Shown: one piece after another, positions 12,609-24,425 of the stretch
Numbering within the stretch: the first letter of the stretch is position 1
Layout of the letters: every line of letters begins with the position of its first letter
Assembly: GCA_035236585.1 (NCBI GenBank)
Contig: CP141127.1
Coordinates: forward strand, 77,109,495-77,173,494
DNA length: 64,000 nt
Source: Warburgia ugandensis
Lineage: Eukaryota; Streptophyta; Magnoliopsida; Canellales; Canellaceae
Direction: 5' to 3'
The notes under the pieces: generated by a model
The model's input: the letters and a program-made list of their open reading frames with translations, nothing else
What the model was told of the DNA's origin: nothing
The model's database searches: none
Program-made: the position numbers and the translations under genes

Positions 12609-13653
12609 TGTTAAGTGTTCAATTTTGATCAAAATACCCCTAATCAGAGGTAATCAGTGGTATAATGTATGATTTAGATGACTCTAATTTGGTCTTTTGT
12701 TTTGTAGATAAACAAAAAAAGGGTTTGGATGGCTTAGATTAAGAATTAATGGTGCAGATGCAATGATTTATTAAAGAAAACTTTGTCCCCCTTTCTACTT
12801 CTTTTCCACCTTGTTTCCATTTCTTTTCCCTACACAACTACCTCACCTTTCTATCCTAGAGTCCTAGTTCAAATTGCATTCCCTTATCTTAGGATCAAAT
12901 CTTATCAAGGCTAGAGGGAATTCCATGCATAAAAAGGACCTAGATGGGTGGTGAGGCTGGGCCCCTTTTCTTCTTCTCTCCCCTTCTCATCCCTCTCTCT
13001 CCTTCCTCTTGTGCTGGACCAAAAGAGGCAGACCACCCCCCAGCATTTTCCTTTCTCTCTTCTTCCCTCTCTTCTCCTTCTCCTTCTCCTAATCTCCATC
13101 CCTCACTTTCTCATTTTTCCCCTCTCCCATTTCCATTTTTCTCCTCCCCCATCTCTCTTTCCCTTTCCTCTGTTTCCTTATCTTTCTGTCACCTCTTCAC
13201 ATCTTTCCCTCATCTCTCTCTCATTTCTCTTGATCCATCTCTCTCTCTGTTCCCACCTCCTCCACTGCACTATTCCCTCTATTCCTTCTCTCTCCTTCTC
13301 ATGCTCCATCTTTTCTCCTCTTTGTTTCTCCCTCTCTCCATCTCACCTAGTCTCTACACCCGTACATCTCCTCTCTCTTTCTATTCTCTCTCATTCGCTC
13401 CCTCTCTTCTTGACTATGTCTTTCAGTCTCCCTCTAGTCCTCATTCTCCTCTCCACCCATCTATTCCCACTTCTCCCTCTCTATTTTGATTTCACTCCCA
13501 TACCAAACTTCTTCTCTTTCTGCCCGACATGCACCTGTTTCCCACCACCATCTAATCTACCCTAGCTTGTAGCACCATCCTGACTACTCATCCCTCTTCC
13601 TCCTCTTTGCCCAGCCTTATCCGCCGCCCATCTCCTTCTTACTGCTCCCAGAT

Positions 13654-13732
<79 letters not shown>

Positions 13733-14343
13733 CTTTCATCGTTCTGGCTCCACCCTAGCTTCCAGACATTGGATGACACAACAAATAGTACCGGTCCTCT
13801 TTGCTTCACTGCACCAGCGGCACTGCTCAACTCAGAGAAGAAAACTCGTGTTAGGTTTTCTCTCTGTTCCTCCTCCACTTCTTCCCTTCGTCCTCTTCTT
13901 CTCTTCCCCTACTATTCATCGTCTTCCTCCTCCCACTGTTTACTGTTTCTATTTAAAATCAAAATTTTCTTTAATTCCAATGTTGCCCTTGGTCACTTTT
14001 CCTAAATTCCCAATCTATCCCCATTTTAATTCCATCTGCATCCCTATTGTTATTCTAGTTCAGTTTTATCTCTATTATGCCTATCCATGAACTATGTAAT
14101 CTAGGGCTATTTATTTATTTTAATTTTCTATCTCTTTAGAACTAAAAATTATGTAATTTTCATCATTTAAATATATTTGAATTTTTATTTTACTGTTAGT
14201 TTATTCTTGTTATTTTCTTTGATTTGTAGACAATTAAATTTTATTTAAAGTCCATATTTTTAAGTTGAGTCCCTGCAAGATCGACCTGTACTTGCATTAG
14301 CTATATTACAATAGCCCGTGTACTTATGATAAAAGAATCAACA
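12609..14343 (+). repeat. 3' LTR of the 6299-14343 element
   Basis: It starts TGTTAAGTGTTCAATTTTG and ends AATCAACA. It is collinear with the 5' LTR, including the pyrimidine-rich block (about 12960-13920). The (CT)n tract at 13662-13731 is about 70 bp, against about 31 bp in the 5' LTR. The right edge is followed by target duplication TGTCC at 14344-14348. Confidence 0.85.
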
Positions 14344-14665
14344 TGTCCTCTCCATGCTCAATTTCCTCAGAAGTTGCGTCAAGCTCTAAAATCTATCTTC
14401 AATGATGAGATTTTAAAGCAAGTCAAGATCAATATACCAATCTTAGAAGCAATAAACAAATCCCATCATATGCCAAATTCTTAAAAGACCTATGCACCAT
14501 AAAAAGAAAACTAAATTTTTAAAAGAAGGCATTTTTGACTAAACAGGTGAGTTCTATTCTTCAACATCATACACCACCAAAATATAAGGATCTAGGTTGC
14601 CCTTTTACTTGCATTATTGGCAACTATAAGATTAATCAACCTTTATTTTAAAACCTACTAAGTAT
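14344..14665 (+). mobile_element. Old Ty3/gypsy element, pre-protease part (right piece)
   Basis: This continues the piece at 5869-6298. Frames read HAQFPQKLRQ, then KQVKINIPILEAI, then KTYAP, then VALLLALLAT-like residues. This is the spacer before the gypsy protease and the start of the protease domain. It breaks off before the catalytic D-T/S-G motif, where minus-strand LTR sequence begins near 14666. Stops and frameshifts are frequent. Confidence 0.7.
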
Positions 14666-16935
14666 AGAGGTATGTGTAGATTTTTGGTGTAGCTTTAAAA
14701 TTACTTACAAGCACACGAATCAATGTAGTATTAGCATGTGAGAGAGGTCTACCCATGAGAAATCGTACATATTTGTATGTTGGATGAATCTTATTTAAAG
14801 TGTTTAACTTCAACAAAAGAGAGAGAGAGATTGAATTTATTTGAATTTAGACTAGGAAAGTAAATGCATGAAATTAGAAACTATAATTAAAGGAAACTTG
14901 ATAAAATTAAAACTAAGCAATGGAATTAGAAACTTGCCTAACAACATGTCACTAACAAAAGAAATTAATCTAAAACTAGAATGAATTAAACTAAGCAACT
15001 TAACTTAAGGAAATTACTAAAAAGAAAACTTTTCTAATCTAACACTTTGCTAAACAAGAAACCTTCTAAAACTTAAAAAGAAAACTTTCTAAACATAAAT
15101 TAAGATGAAAATAACTAAATAATAATTTTTAAAACAAGATTAAACATCTAAATTGATGAAAGATCAAAGAGGAAAGTAACTTAGTACCATGAACATGATC
15201 CATGGATTGTGTGCATGGTTTATAGGTTGAAAGGTGGCCAGATTTGATGCTTTAAATGCAAACTAACCCCCAAGATAACCAATGAACTTAATAAACAACC
15301 CAAAAATATAAATTGAATCCTAAGGATTCAAGTAATTAAGATGTTTTGATGGCTAGAAACATAGCATAAAGATTAAAGGGAGAAAATCTCAAATTTTAAG
15401 CACTTAGAACTTCAAATCAAATCAGGCATATAAAGTAAATGAAACAATAAATTTTATACAAGATAAAAACCCATATCTAAATTAATTTAATTGTAAAAAC
15501 ATTTCATAACAAGAATCCTCAAAGAATTTCATTGAATCAATGCCAAAATACATAAAAAATTTGCAAAAAAGACAAGCATATAAATTCAAAAATTGTGCAT
15601 GAAACTAAGCCCTAAAATCTAATCTAAAAAAAAAATAAAAATTAATTAATATAAAGCTTCCAATATAAATTATGATGATATGTAAATAAAACCCAGAAAG
15701 TAATTAAAGGAAAAAGATGGCTAGATGGATTAATTAACTATGAAAAAAAAGCCTAAAACTAAGTGGAATTGAAGGGGAAAAACATGAAATTCCTAAAAGG
15801 AAAGGCAACAGTGCAAGATATTTCTTCTATTGGATGTCACTATCAGATAAGAACTAACTTGAATCTTGGGTGAATGAGCAAAAAAACTAATGAAAGTGAA
15901 GCAAAGAAAAGAGGGATTGCTAAATGGAAGGATGAGTGAAGAAATAGAAAGCAAACAATGGGAAACTAAGGTAATGAAACTAAAACAATGAAAGAAAACT
16001 ATTAACCAGAATTGGAGAGAAGCTAACCAAAGAAAAACTAAAAACCCAAAGGGAGAATAACCCCAAAGAAAACCAAAGTCCAATTCCAAAGATAACCAAT
16101 CAAAGAGTGCAATGCTTCAAAGTTATCTCACACAACCTCTACTTCATTAAAAATGTGGGAACCATGGGGGATTTATAGATAGCTGGGTTTCTAACTTAGG
16201 AGATGCTAAATAAATGATGAAAGGAGATTTAAATACAGGATTTTGAAAGAGAAATGTTAGGTAGAGAGTGAAGGAGGAAAGTTAGGTGGAAGATGATGTA
16301 ATCAAGGGGGAGGCATCACCTTCTAGGAAGGTAGCTCCCTCTCTAATGTCAAATCATGGAATCCTAAGTTTATGTGGTGGAAAATGTTAGGAAATGGATT
16401 GGTAAAGTGGATTTTTCTGTTTTTATGGGTCCCTCAATGCATGATCATCTTACCATCTACAATTCTCTCTCTAAATCCCTTGAAAATGGCACTTTTAACA
16501 TATGATAGTTGCTTGTTTTGATGCTTCAATTGTGTGGCTCCATGTGGCATTCATCCATGGCTTGATGGCTCATTTCTTGGTGGATTAAATGGCTTTAATA
16601 CTTGAATTCATGGCCTGAGTAGCTTAGCTTCCCTAGGTTTCCTAGTTGGACTAGGAAACCTCATGTATGGCACAATTATCAATCATAGTGGTGGAACTGC
16701 ATCTTCTCACTTCTTACAAAAGAGTAAAAAATCTAATAAATCCTAAAATATTATGATAAGTTACATACTTACTCTGGATTAGCTTTTGAACCTGCAAAAT
16801 ATCAAGCTTTTCAATCATTAGGTCAGAAATGTATGTGTTATAAATTTCCAAAAAAACCCAACAAATAACATTATATTTTATAACACATGGTCTACTAATT
16901 GGGTACTTTTTATACAAAATTGAACTCTTATGGCA
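14666..16935 (-). repeat. gypsy LTR, minus orientation
   Basis: Read on the minus strand, it starts at 16935 with TGCCATAAGAGTTCAATTTTG and shares many blocks with the plus-strand LTR piece at 24426-25427. The shared blocks include a TGGATTTTTC segment, a TGATCATCTTACC segment and a perfect hairpin at 16635-16661. It is probably the 3' LTR of the minus-strand gypsy element at 16936-24425. The left boundary is approximate. Confidence 0.65.
16635..16661. repeat. Perfect hairpin in LTR
   Basis: AGGTTTCCTAGT and ACTAGGAAACCT are exact 12-bp inverted arms around the loop TGG. The same arms with a different loop occur in the related LTR at 24708-24734. Confidence 0.8.
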
Positions 16936-18937
16936 CCTCTAAACTAGAATTTTGCTAGTTCCAAGAAAAACATTCAAAAAATCATGAAAACAAAAATGGT
17001 TGCTATTTTTGTATGTACTCATGACTGCATTTAACATATGCAATAAGCCCTTAAACTCCTAGGCTACCCTTAGTAGATGAGTTTGTCTCATGAGAGTTTG
17101 GAATGAATACACTCGCAAAACTCAATAAGGCTAAGTTCCTTAATTTATCTTAGAGAAATCTCATCCATTAGCCCTTTACTTGCTTCAACAAATTAATAAA
17201 GATGAATGAGAAATTTCACAAGTTATCCACATACCAAGGCATTATATTCTAGTTTCATCTCAAAGTGCAATGGACTATAAGCTACATATATCAAGACTTC
17301 TAAACAAATATGCTCATTGCTCCAATGAAAATATTTTTTAAGCTTAAATTCTCATGGGTATACACTAAAAAATGAATCTCTCAGAGAAAAGGTCAAACAA
17401 CATTCTCTCTTCATGTGACCGAATCCAAAGATACTAATGGTTCACATAAATTCTATTAAGCACAGATAAGACAAAGGTATGATCCCTAAGAATAGATGCC
17501 AACACAAAGACCATTAGAAATAGTTCACCTTAATTCCTTTATATTTATATTCTCATCAAGGCTTTGTTCCTCCTAAGGTCAATAGGTTTTTAAATAAGAT
17601 GAAAGGTTTTCAATTGATATAGGACAATTTTTCTACCTTGACTATATTGACGTGAATATCTATTTTGTATTTTCCTTTATCTTTTCTTCATAACTTTTTC
17701 TTTCTTTCTTTTTCCCCTAATACTTGTTTCACTTTTCCTTCAATTTCTGAGAAGGAACACTTTTCTTTGCACTTTTGATATTTTTTACTTCTTTGAGTTT
17801 TTACCTTTGAATTCTTTTTATTTACTATCTGTACTCATTTTCGTAAGGTAGGTAATGGATATTCTTTTTATTGGATTTTTGAGTTAAGGTAAATGGGGTT
17901 TTAAAAAGAGAAGTCTTACCAGGAGGCTTAAAGGGTCTAAGTAGTGGTATAATATTTGGGTAGGCTTTATATCTCTAGCTAAAACAAGAATGGTCTATAT
18001 CATTTTCTAGGTTTCTTAAACCTATCAAATTCAATAAATGTTTAAGAACCAAAGTTTGTACTTTTAGTTCTTACCATTTTGATCAAAACAAAGAACATTG
18101 GGGTCTTCCAAAGTTGATGATCACTGAAGAAAATATGGAATTACTTATAACCCTCTAAAATATGATAGTTCTCTAATAATTTTCCTCATGGTTTCTAAAG
18201 TCATAACTATCTATTTGTTTACACTTATGCACTATGTGCAAGTGCGTTCTAAGACTTAACTTTCATAAAACACTTTAAGGCATGCAAAAAATGCAAAATT
18301 AACCATATGCAATCTATTAAAAGGTTAAAGTAGGAGAATTACTAAACTTTAGAAAATCTAATTCTCATCACTATAAAAGAACCTGACTTTGAAAACTTAG
18401 AAAAAATTAGTTTTTCTAGTAAGAAAATGAAGAAAAACTCAGAAATCTCTTGTATTTCTACACCTCCAACCTGAAATAAACATTGTTCTTAATATTTTGA
18501 AATATTTGACACTTATATGATAAATGGGTAATGTAGAATAATGAGACTTTACAATCTTGGGTTGCTTCCTATTGAATGCTAAGTTCAACATCTTCAGCCA
18601 GAAATTTTCTTTAAGTACTTTACCCTACCAATAAAAGTGAACATTTCTCTTCCATTAGCTATCTTCTTCATTTCTTCACTTTTTCCTTGACTTTTGGTAT
18701 AACTTTTCATTGAATTTTTCTCTTTTCAATAGTTTTTATGTTCATCTCTTGACTTGTATTGCTCATACTTTTCTCACGATATTCGTCAACTATCTTTACA
18801 TATTTTCAAAACAACTAGGTAATGGATATATTATGGGGGTTAATAAGGGTACTAGTTAATGGGTTCACAAATAAAAGGATCAAAGTTGCTAACCAGTGAA
18901 AAATAATAACTTAGAGAAATCTAAAGGCTTTAGGATA
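16936..18937 (-). mobile_element. gypsy 3' internal region, minus strand
   Basis: This is non-coding DNA between the LTR at 16935 and the solo LTR insertion at 18938. On the minus strand it carries the familiar landmarks. One is a CAACCCAAG segment near 18550-18575 that resembles the end of a gypsy polyprotein region. Another is AACAATGTTTATTTCAGGTT followed by GGAGGTGTAG near 18455-18490. After these comes a long frame-free AT-rich stretch, comparable with 11290-12600 in the other element. No intact coding sequence was found. Confidence 0.6.
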
Positions 18938-18942
18938 GTCAA
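18938..18942. repeat. Target-site duplication GTCAA, left copy
   Basis: GTCAA immediately precedes TGTAACATCC, and GTCAA follows the LTR end CTCA at 21959-21963. This marks both ends of the solo LTR. Confidence 0.75.
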
Positions 18943-21900
18943 TGTAACATCCCAAAAAGTTTAAATGTCAATTTGAGTGAATCTTGGAAAATATTAAATT
19001 GGGATGAAAAGAACATATTAAATTTCATATTTTTGGAGTTTTATAAGTGAAAGACTAGATAGAAATCTAATCTAGCCTTGAGACCTCCATGATTAGATTG
19101 TACTCGAAAAGATAATTCCAATGACACAAAGTTTGTAGAAATCGGAGTTTGGATGGAGGAGATATGAATATTTGAATATGAGGGGCATTTCTACAAAAAT
19201 ATGATTTAAAAAAAATAGATGAAATGCTTAAATGAAGGGGCATATTTGATACGGGCACCGCACCACCCCCACACCTCCCATCCCCTCCCCCCCCCCCCAC
19301 TTAAGGGAACCCAACACAAATGCCGGTTCTATTCTTCCAAACCCGATGGTCTAGAAGAAAAAAACGAGAAGGAAAGGAGAAGAGGGAGCCGAGCTGCTGG
19401 AGTTGGTGGGCACGTTGGAAAAATCGAAGAAAACACAGTGAGGGTTTATGGTAGAATTTATAGGAGTCGCCAGAGAAGATGACAACTCAGGTCGGCGATT
19501 CGAGTCGGTCGTTCTATTTAGCTCAGAGAGATGACCAAAACCCCTATGTTTAAGTGAAAATATGCTATTATTTGGATTGCAAATCAAAGAGGAGATCATC
19601 ACATGCCTAGGTTTGGAGGGTTTCACGACAAAGCTGAGCCAATCTAGCTCATTTTAGAGAGGGAAAAACATGAAAATGCGTCTAGAAGGTAAGATCTACA
19701 AAATCCAACTTTTGATTTGTAGTATTTTACTAAATTCGTGTGTTTTTACCCTAGATCAAGATTTATGGACGATCCAACTATCCAATTCCTAATATAAGCT
19801 TAGGAATAGGTAATTAAGGACCTAATGTAGCTCAAATCACACTAAATTTGCAGAGTAATTTAGTGATGTCTGATCAACTATCAGACACCACAGATGAGTT
19901 CTAAAGCATTGAAATTGCTAGGATATGGTACAAATTGAAGAATCTAGATTGAAATTGATAAAAAAAACCTAAAACGTCTGATCAGACAGTAGAGTAATAA
20001 GGACTTGGCCATTTATGATTGGTGATCAGATGCCACCATTGGGTACCCCGACCTTTATTAAGTTAAGATACTCAAAAAATTTAAGATAAGACCACCAAAC
20101 AATGAATGCAACTTGCAATCACTTAAGATGAATGGTGGATAGCCAATCCATGGCCAATGACCTGGATTGGAAATCCAATGACCATTGATCATTCAATTAG
20201 CTATCAACCAACAACTAATGAAATGCCCTTAACATATTAATAAACACTATCACATTGCCTTGTGTCGAATTGTGCCAAGAGCTAACACAGAGAAATTTCC
20301 ATGCTAGGGAAGCTAAGAGAAGTTCTAGAATTGTATATTTGAATGTGTGTTTGTATCGTTACAGAGGTGTGATTGATCAGGAGTGCGTACACAAACTAAA
20401 TAGATTATTGCATCAGTGAACCTAAAGATCTCCATTTAAGGAAGGTGGAAGATTGCTAAGATTTTTGCTATATATGTATTTGTATATAAACTTCAAGCAT
20501 TGAAACAAGTCTTTTAAGTTTATACAAAAAATAAGATGAATGTGCATGTTAAAATTGAATCATGATTAAGCTACTCATCTATATGCACATGTTGTATATT
20601 GTGATGTTTCAGTCCATTTGTCAGTTCATGATACGACACGTTCTAGACCAGTGACTGTGGGTAGCCCATCTCCTGGCTAGAACAAATCCTTGAGTCATGA
20701 ATGTGGGTACCCCATCCCCGCCAAAGAGGAGAATATTGTGTCTAACGTGTACTTTGATCATGGAAGGATGCGTTCAAGGGAGGTCGATTGTGGGTAGCCC
20801 ATCTCCCTCCTTATGAAACAAATCCTTGATCCGTGACTGTGGGTAGCCTATCTCCCAAGAAGAGGATAATAACATGACTGTAGCTGGTGACTGTGGGTCG
20901 CCCATCTCCTGGAAGAAACATAAGCCATGATGAGTGACTAAGGGTAGCCCATCTCCTGGATGGTGAATAGTATTCTGATGGGTTTTGAGGAGGTCGACTG
21001 TGGGTAGCCCATTTCCCTCTGTATGATAGAAAACTATGACCGGTGATTATGGGTAGCCCATCTCCCAAAAAACAGACAATAATGGCATGTATTTGCATAC
21101 ATTGTGATTTAAGAAAAAGTTATTATAGTATGGATGCACTAAAATTTCTTCTTATTAGTAGTATACTAAAACTATGTCTCAATTGGATTTTGTTTTATAG
21201 AATGTACTATGAATTCATTACTGTGATAAATACTTGACATATTTCAGACTACATTGTAAATGGTTATAGTTTTGCATGGTGTAGTATGAACAATTGATCT
21301 ATATGGTAAAATTATGATTTTGCTATGTATAATTGCATCTTATTCCACCTACACAAGCATTAGCTTGCTGAGATATTGTACTTGTTTACAATATCTCAGA
21401 ACAAAGGATTCCCATGCAATAGGAGCTGTTTACTAATAGGAGTGCACCAATGGAAGCTTTCTATAAGGAAAGGTAAGAAATGGTTTTGTGTTTAAAATTA
21501 TTATATTAGATATGAAAAAGAGACTACATTGTATGTAATTATGGGAGTTTGGATAACTTATATGACTGGATTGTGAGGTGGAGATTTTGGGTGTATGTTG
21601 TTTGAGTAATTTGTTTTTATTTTATTAGATGTATGAAAAAGAGACAAAGTCTCCAATTATGTTTTAAAATAGTCAATGAATGTTTATCAGGTACCTCACA
21701 ATGACATGCTTTAAATGTCATATGTCCGAAAAACAGCGGAAACTCTGCCAGATTTTCAGTAGAAATGAATGATCATTTATTTGAAAATTTTTGTTTTGAA
21801 AAATAAAAAATGACGCTGAGGGTTTTTCGAACTAAATTTAAAAGAAAAGATTCTTCTGTTGTTGTTTGATTTTCTAAAATGATTTTTATTAGAGATCGAT

Positions 21901-21958
21901 CTCACTATGCAAATATCTTTTGTATTTAAAAAGTGTTATAAAAACCCAAGTTGTCTCA
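18943..21958 (+). mobile_element. Solo LTR (about 3.0 kb) of a gypsy-type element
   Basis: It starts TGTAACATCCC and ends GTCTCA, with matching 5-bp GTCAA on both sides and no internal region. It therefore probably arose by LTR-LTR recombination. It shares landmarks in the same order with the LTR at 25428-32136. These are AATTCCAATGACACA near the start, a C-run near 19281-19300, a tandem block near the middle, CTTGCTGAGATATTGTA (about 21363), and GAAACTCTGCCA (about 21735). The two are distant relatives of one LTR family. The orientation (+) follows from the relative. Confidence 0.8.
20635..21075 (+). repeat. Tandem motif GTGGGTAGCCCATCTCC, eight copies
   Basis: Copies of GACTGTGGGTAGCCCATCTCC, some degenerate, start near 20651, 20699, 20785, 20835, 20889, 20936, 20997 and 21046. 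Spacing is roughly 47-61 bp, with one gap of 86. The core TGGGTAGCCCA is a near-palindrome. The repeats lie in the middle of the solo LTR. Confidence 0.88.
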
Positions 21959-23509
21959 GTCAAAGACAATCTTTATCATTTCTCAGATCTCATATGACTT
22001 AAAAGATGACCATAAACTCAAGAGATATACAGTATAGTATTTTATATGATTTCTTAAAAGTTGACCATAACAAAAAATAAGGAGATGAATTAGGAAGCTT
22101 ATGTTTGTTGAATATTTTTTTTTAGAATTTATATATAATCCTCTCAAAGAAAGATTGACTCTAAACTCAAATAGATTAATAGTCTTTACAAATCTTCTTG
22201 AGGATCTATAAATTACATTTACTCTTCATGAAATTTTTTAGAAAAAGGATAAAACAGTGAACTAATTGTATATAAATCTATTAATAAGCTAAAGTTCAAA
22301 AGATAAGCTCAATATTCAGAAAAAATCTAATTTCTCATCCTTGTAAAGGAACTTATCATAGAATACTTTTTTCAAAAACTCTTTTTTAAATACATTTAAA
22401 AGAAAGGACTAAGAAAATAACTAAGAAAAACTTTGGACACAGCAACATTTAAATACCCTACCCCCAGACTTAAATGAAATATTATCCCCAACGTTCTAAA
22501 ATAAAAGCATGGACAAATGAAAAACTAGATAAACAGAGAAGGGTTAGATAGATAGTACATACCCTCTAGTGCTGCAGCATGGATCCATTGATGTGGACAA
22601 ATATGCAGAATATACAATGAGTGCAACATGCAACTCTATGACACTAAAACTACAATAACTAAGCAACTAAATCTAGACATAAACTAACTATGAAGAAATT
22701 TCTAGAAAGCTCACTTCATTTTAGAAATTCAAGGTAATCTATGCATATTTTTTACACAAAAATGTATGGTGGTGAAAAGATAAGGACATGATAGACCACC
22801 ATGAAGAAGAATTTCTTTGGACCAACTTGAGGCAACTTGGCCTGGAAATTATCAAATTGCGAATATTGGATGCCAACATCAAATAGCTGAAGATTTTCCT
22901 CCTCTTTGACATCTTCCAAAATACTAGGCCTAAGTTCACTCCACATCTCCCTAAAAGATGATTTTTTTCATTGTGAGATAGAGAAATAGTAGGGCATAAA
23001 CCCTCTTTATCATCTTCTATACACCCTAGAGCTTGTTGATGGTTTGCCTTAACATCAATTTGCTCATCCTTGTAATAGGTAAGGGATTAGATGAACTGAA
23101 ACTATCATAGTGTGCACTTTCTCGGATAGGTGGTGGGTTTAAATTTGGTGTCTTTAACTAATGGCTCAAATAGAATCTCAAGAGATGGAATGAGTCCTAC
23201 TTTGGCTTTCCATTTTGAAGTGTTCATTAGTGGTGCAATATCCAGTAATTCTTTCACTTTGTCAATGGAGCTATCCATTCCAAAATCAAAACCAAAATAA
23301 GCTAGACATGCCTTGAGAGGATCAGTGTTGGAGCATGATGGGGATGGTATACTCTATATCATATTTACTTCAAAAGGAGCATTGAAATTTGGTTTTCCTG
23401 CATTAAAGACATTTAGTTTAATGTTCATCTTCTAAAGGGCAATCTCATGGTACCATCCCTCTAGTTAATTATGGCATTCAATGTGGCCAAGATGACTGGA
23501 ATTTGATTA

Positions 23510-23815
23510 CTATGGTCTACTACAAGTTGTGTATCTAAGACTAAAAAGTCTTAAGAAAATAAAAAACTTATCAACTTGAACCAGTACATCCTCTACCACA
23601 CAACAAGGAACTTTAACTAATCTATCTACCAATTGTAATTTTTTGGTAGTCCTTTTCATCTTGCCTAAACCTAATTCCATATATAAAAAATAAGGTAATA
23701 GGTTAACACTCGAGCCCAAATCAAGTAATGCACTATCAATTGTGTGTTCTCCAATCACACATGATAGAGTAGGGCATCCTGGATCTCTATACTTTAGTAG
23801 GGATTTGTGTTGCAC
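23510..23815 (-). pseudogene. gypsy aspartic protease fragment
   Basis: The frame carries GCPTLSCVIG, then ALLDLGSSVNLLPYFLYMEL, then QLVDRLVKVPCCVVEDVLVQ. This is the retropepsin region of plant Ty3/gypsy polyproteins. The catalytic triad region reads DLGSS where many plant gypsy proteases have DLGAS, so the active-site Asp is kept. Such a protease would cut the Gag-Pol polyprotein inside the particle. The frame is open for 101 residues but has no intact neighbour on either side, so it is a remnant. Confidence 0.85.
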
Positions 23816-24029
23816 GATTGAGTTAACTAGCTAAGTGAGAAAGGCTTTCATTTGCACCTAATGTTTTTCTCTTATGTGTTCAAAGATATTTTAAAATTTT
23901 CGCATAAGATGATATGTCCTCGATGTCATTAAGTAATGGAATATTTATATTCACTTATAGAATATATCCATTAGCTTATCAAAATTATTATCCTTCTTAG
24001 CCATATTTAAGCATTGATGAAACAAAGAC

Positions 24030-24400
24030 CTCGGAAAAATAATGCACCTTAGGACCAGGGTTGGGAGAAGTAAGAGGTAACTATTTATGCTCTTTTCCCA
24101 TTTAATTCTTTATAGGGCTCTCATTGTCCTCGACTTGCTCAATTTCTTTAGGCAAACCTACCTAGTTATCTTTATCTTTCCACTCCTAATGGTAGTTATA
24201 GATATGGTGTTTTCATAAAAGAACTTATCATTAGAAGTTGTGTGAATCTCATACTAGCCCTCAAGGTTAGACACAGGTTGACTAAGAAACTTTCCTTGTT
24301 CCCTCTCAGTAATTTTAGTAGCAATTTGACCCATTTGATGCTACACCTACATAATAAATTGCGAGTGGGTCTACATTGATTGTTTAATACTACCATGGAT
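24030..24400 (-). pseudogene. gypsy gag C-terminal remnant
   Basis: Minus-strand frames include QVGQIATKITEREQG-like residues, then LSQPVSNLEG, and downstream an ESPIKN-type acidic linker. This arrangement is common just before protease in Athila/Tat-type gypsy elements. Several frame changes separate the pieces. An open frame at 24196-24396 is partly in a shifted reading and is not a separate protein. Confidence 0.55.
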
Positions 24401-24425
24401 ATCTAAAGAACTCTACATAAACAAA

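Larger units (their letters stand above)
6299..14343 (+). mobile_element. Complete non-autonomous Ty3/gypsy element (gag-only)
   Basis: The order is 5' LTR (6299 to about 8138), primer-binding site (8143-8160), decayed gag (about 9380-11110), a long non-coding 3' part (about 11110-12608) and 3' LTR (12609-14343), with 5-bp target duplications outside. The gag-protease linker at 10827-11111 passes into the 3' untranslated region with its GGGGGTGTAG purine run near 11318. No protease, reverse transcriptase, RNase H or integrase sequence lies between. It therefore looks like an internal-deletion derivative that needed an autonomous relative. The two LTRs differ by many substitutions and small indels, so the insertion is not recent. 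Confidence 0.85.
21964..24425 (-). mobile_element. gypsy internal region with gag end and protease, minus strand
   Basis: This is the continuation, beyond the solo LTR, of the minus-strand gypsy element. Reading right to left it has gag C-terminal remnants (24400-24030), protease (23815-23510), an unassigned broken coding stretch (23500-22560) and the 3' purine-rich landmark (about 22495-22445). No reverse transcriptase or integrase is present, so this copy too is pol-deleted. It ends abruptly at 24425, where a plus-orientation LTR of the same family begins. Confidence 0.7.
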
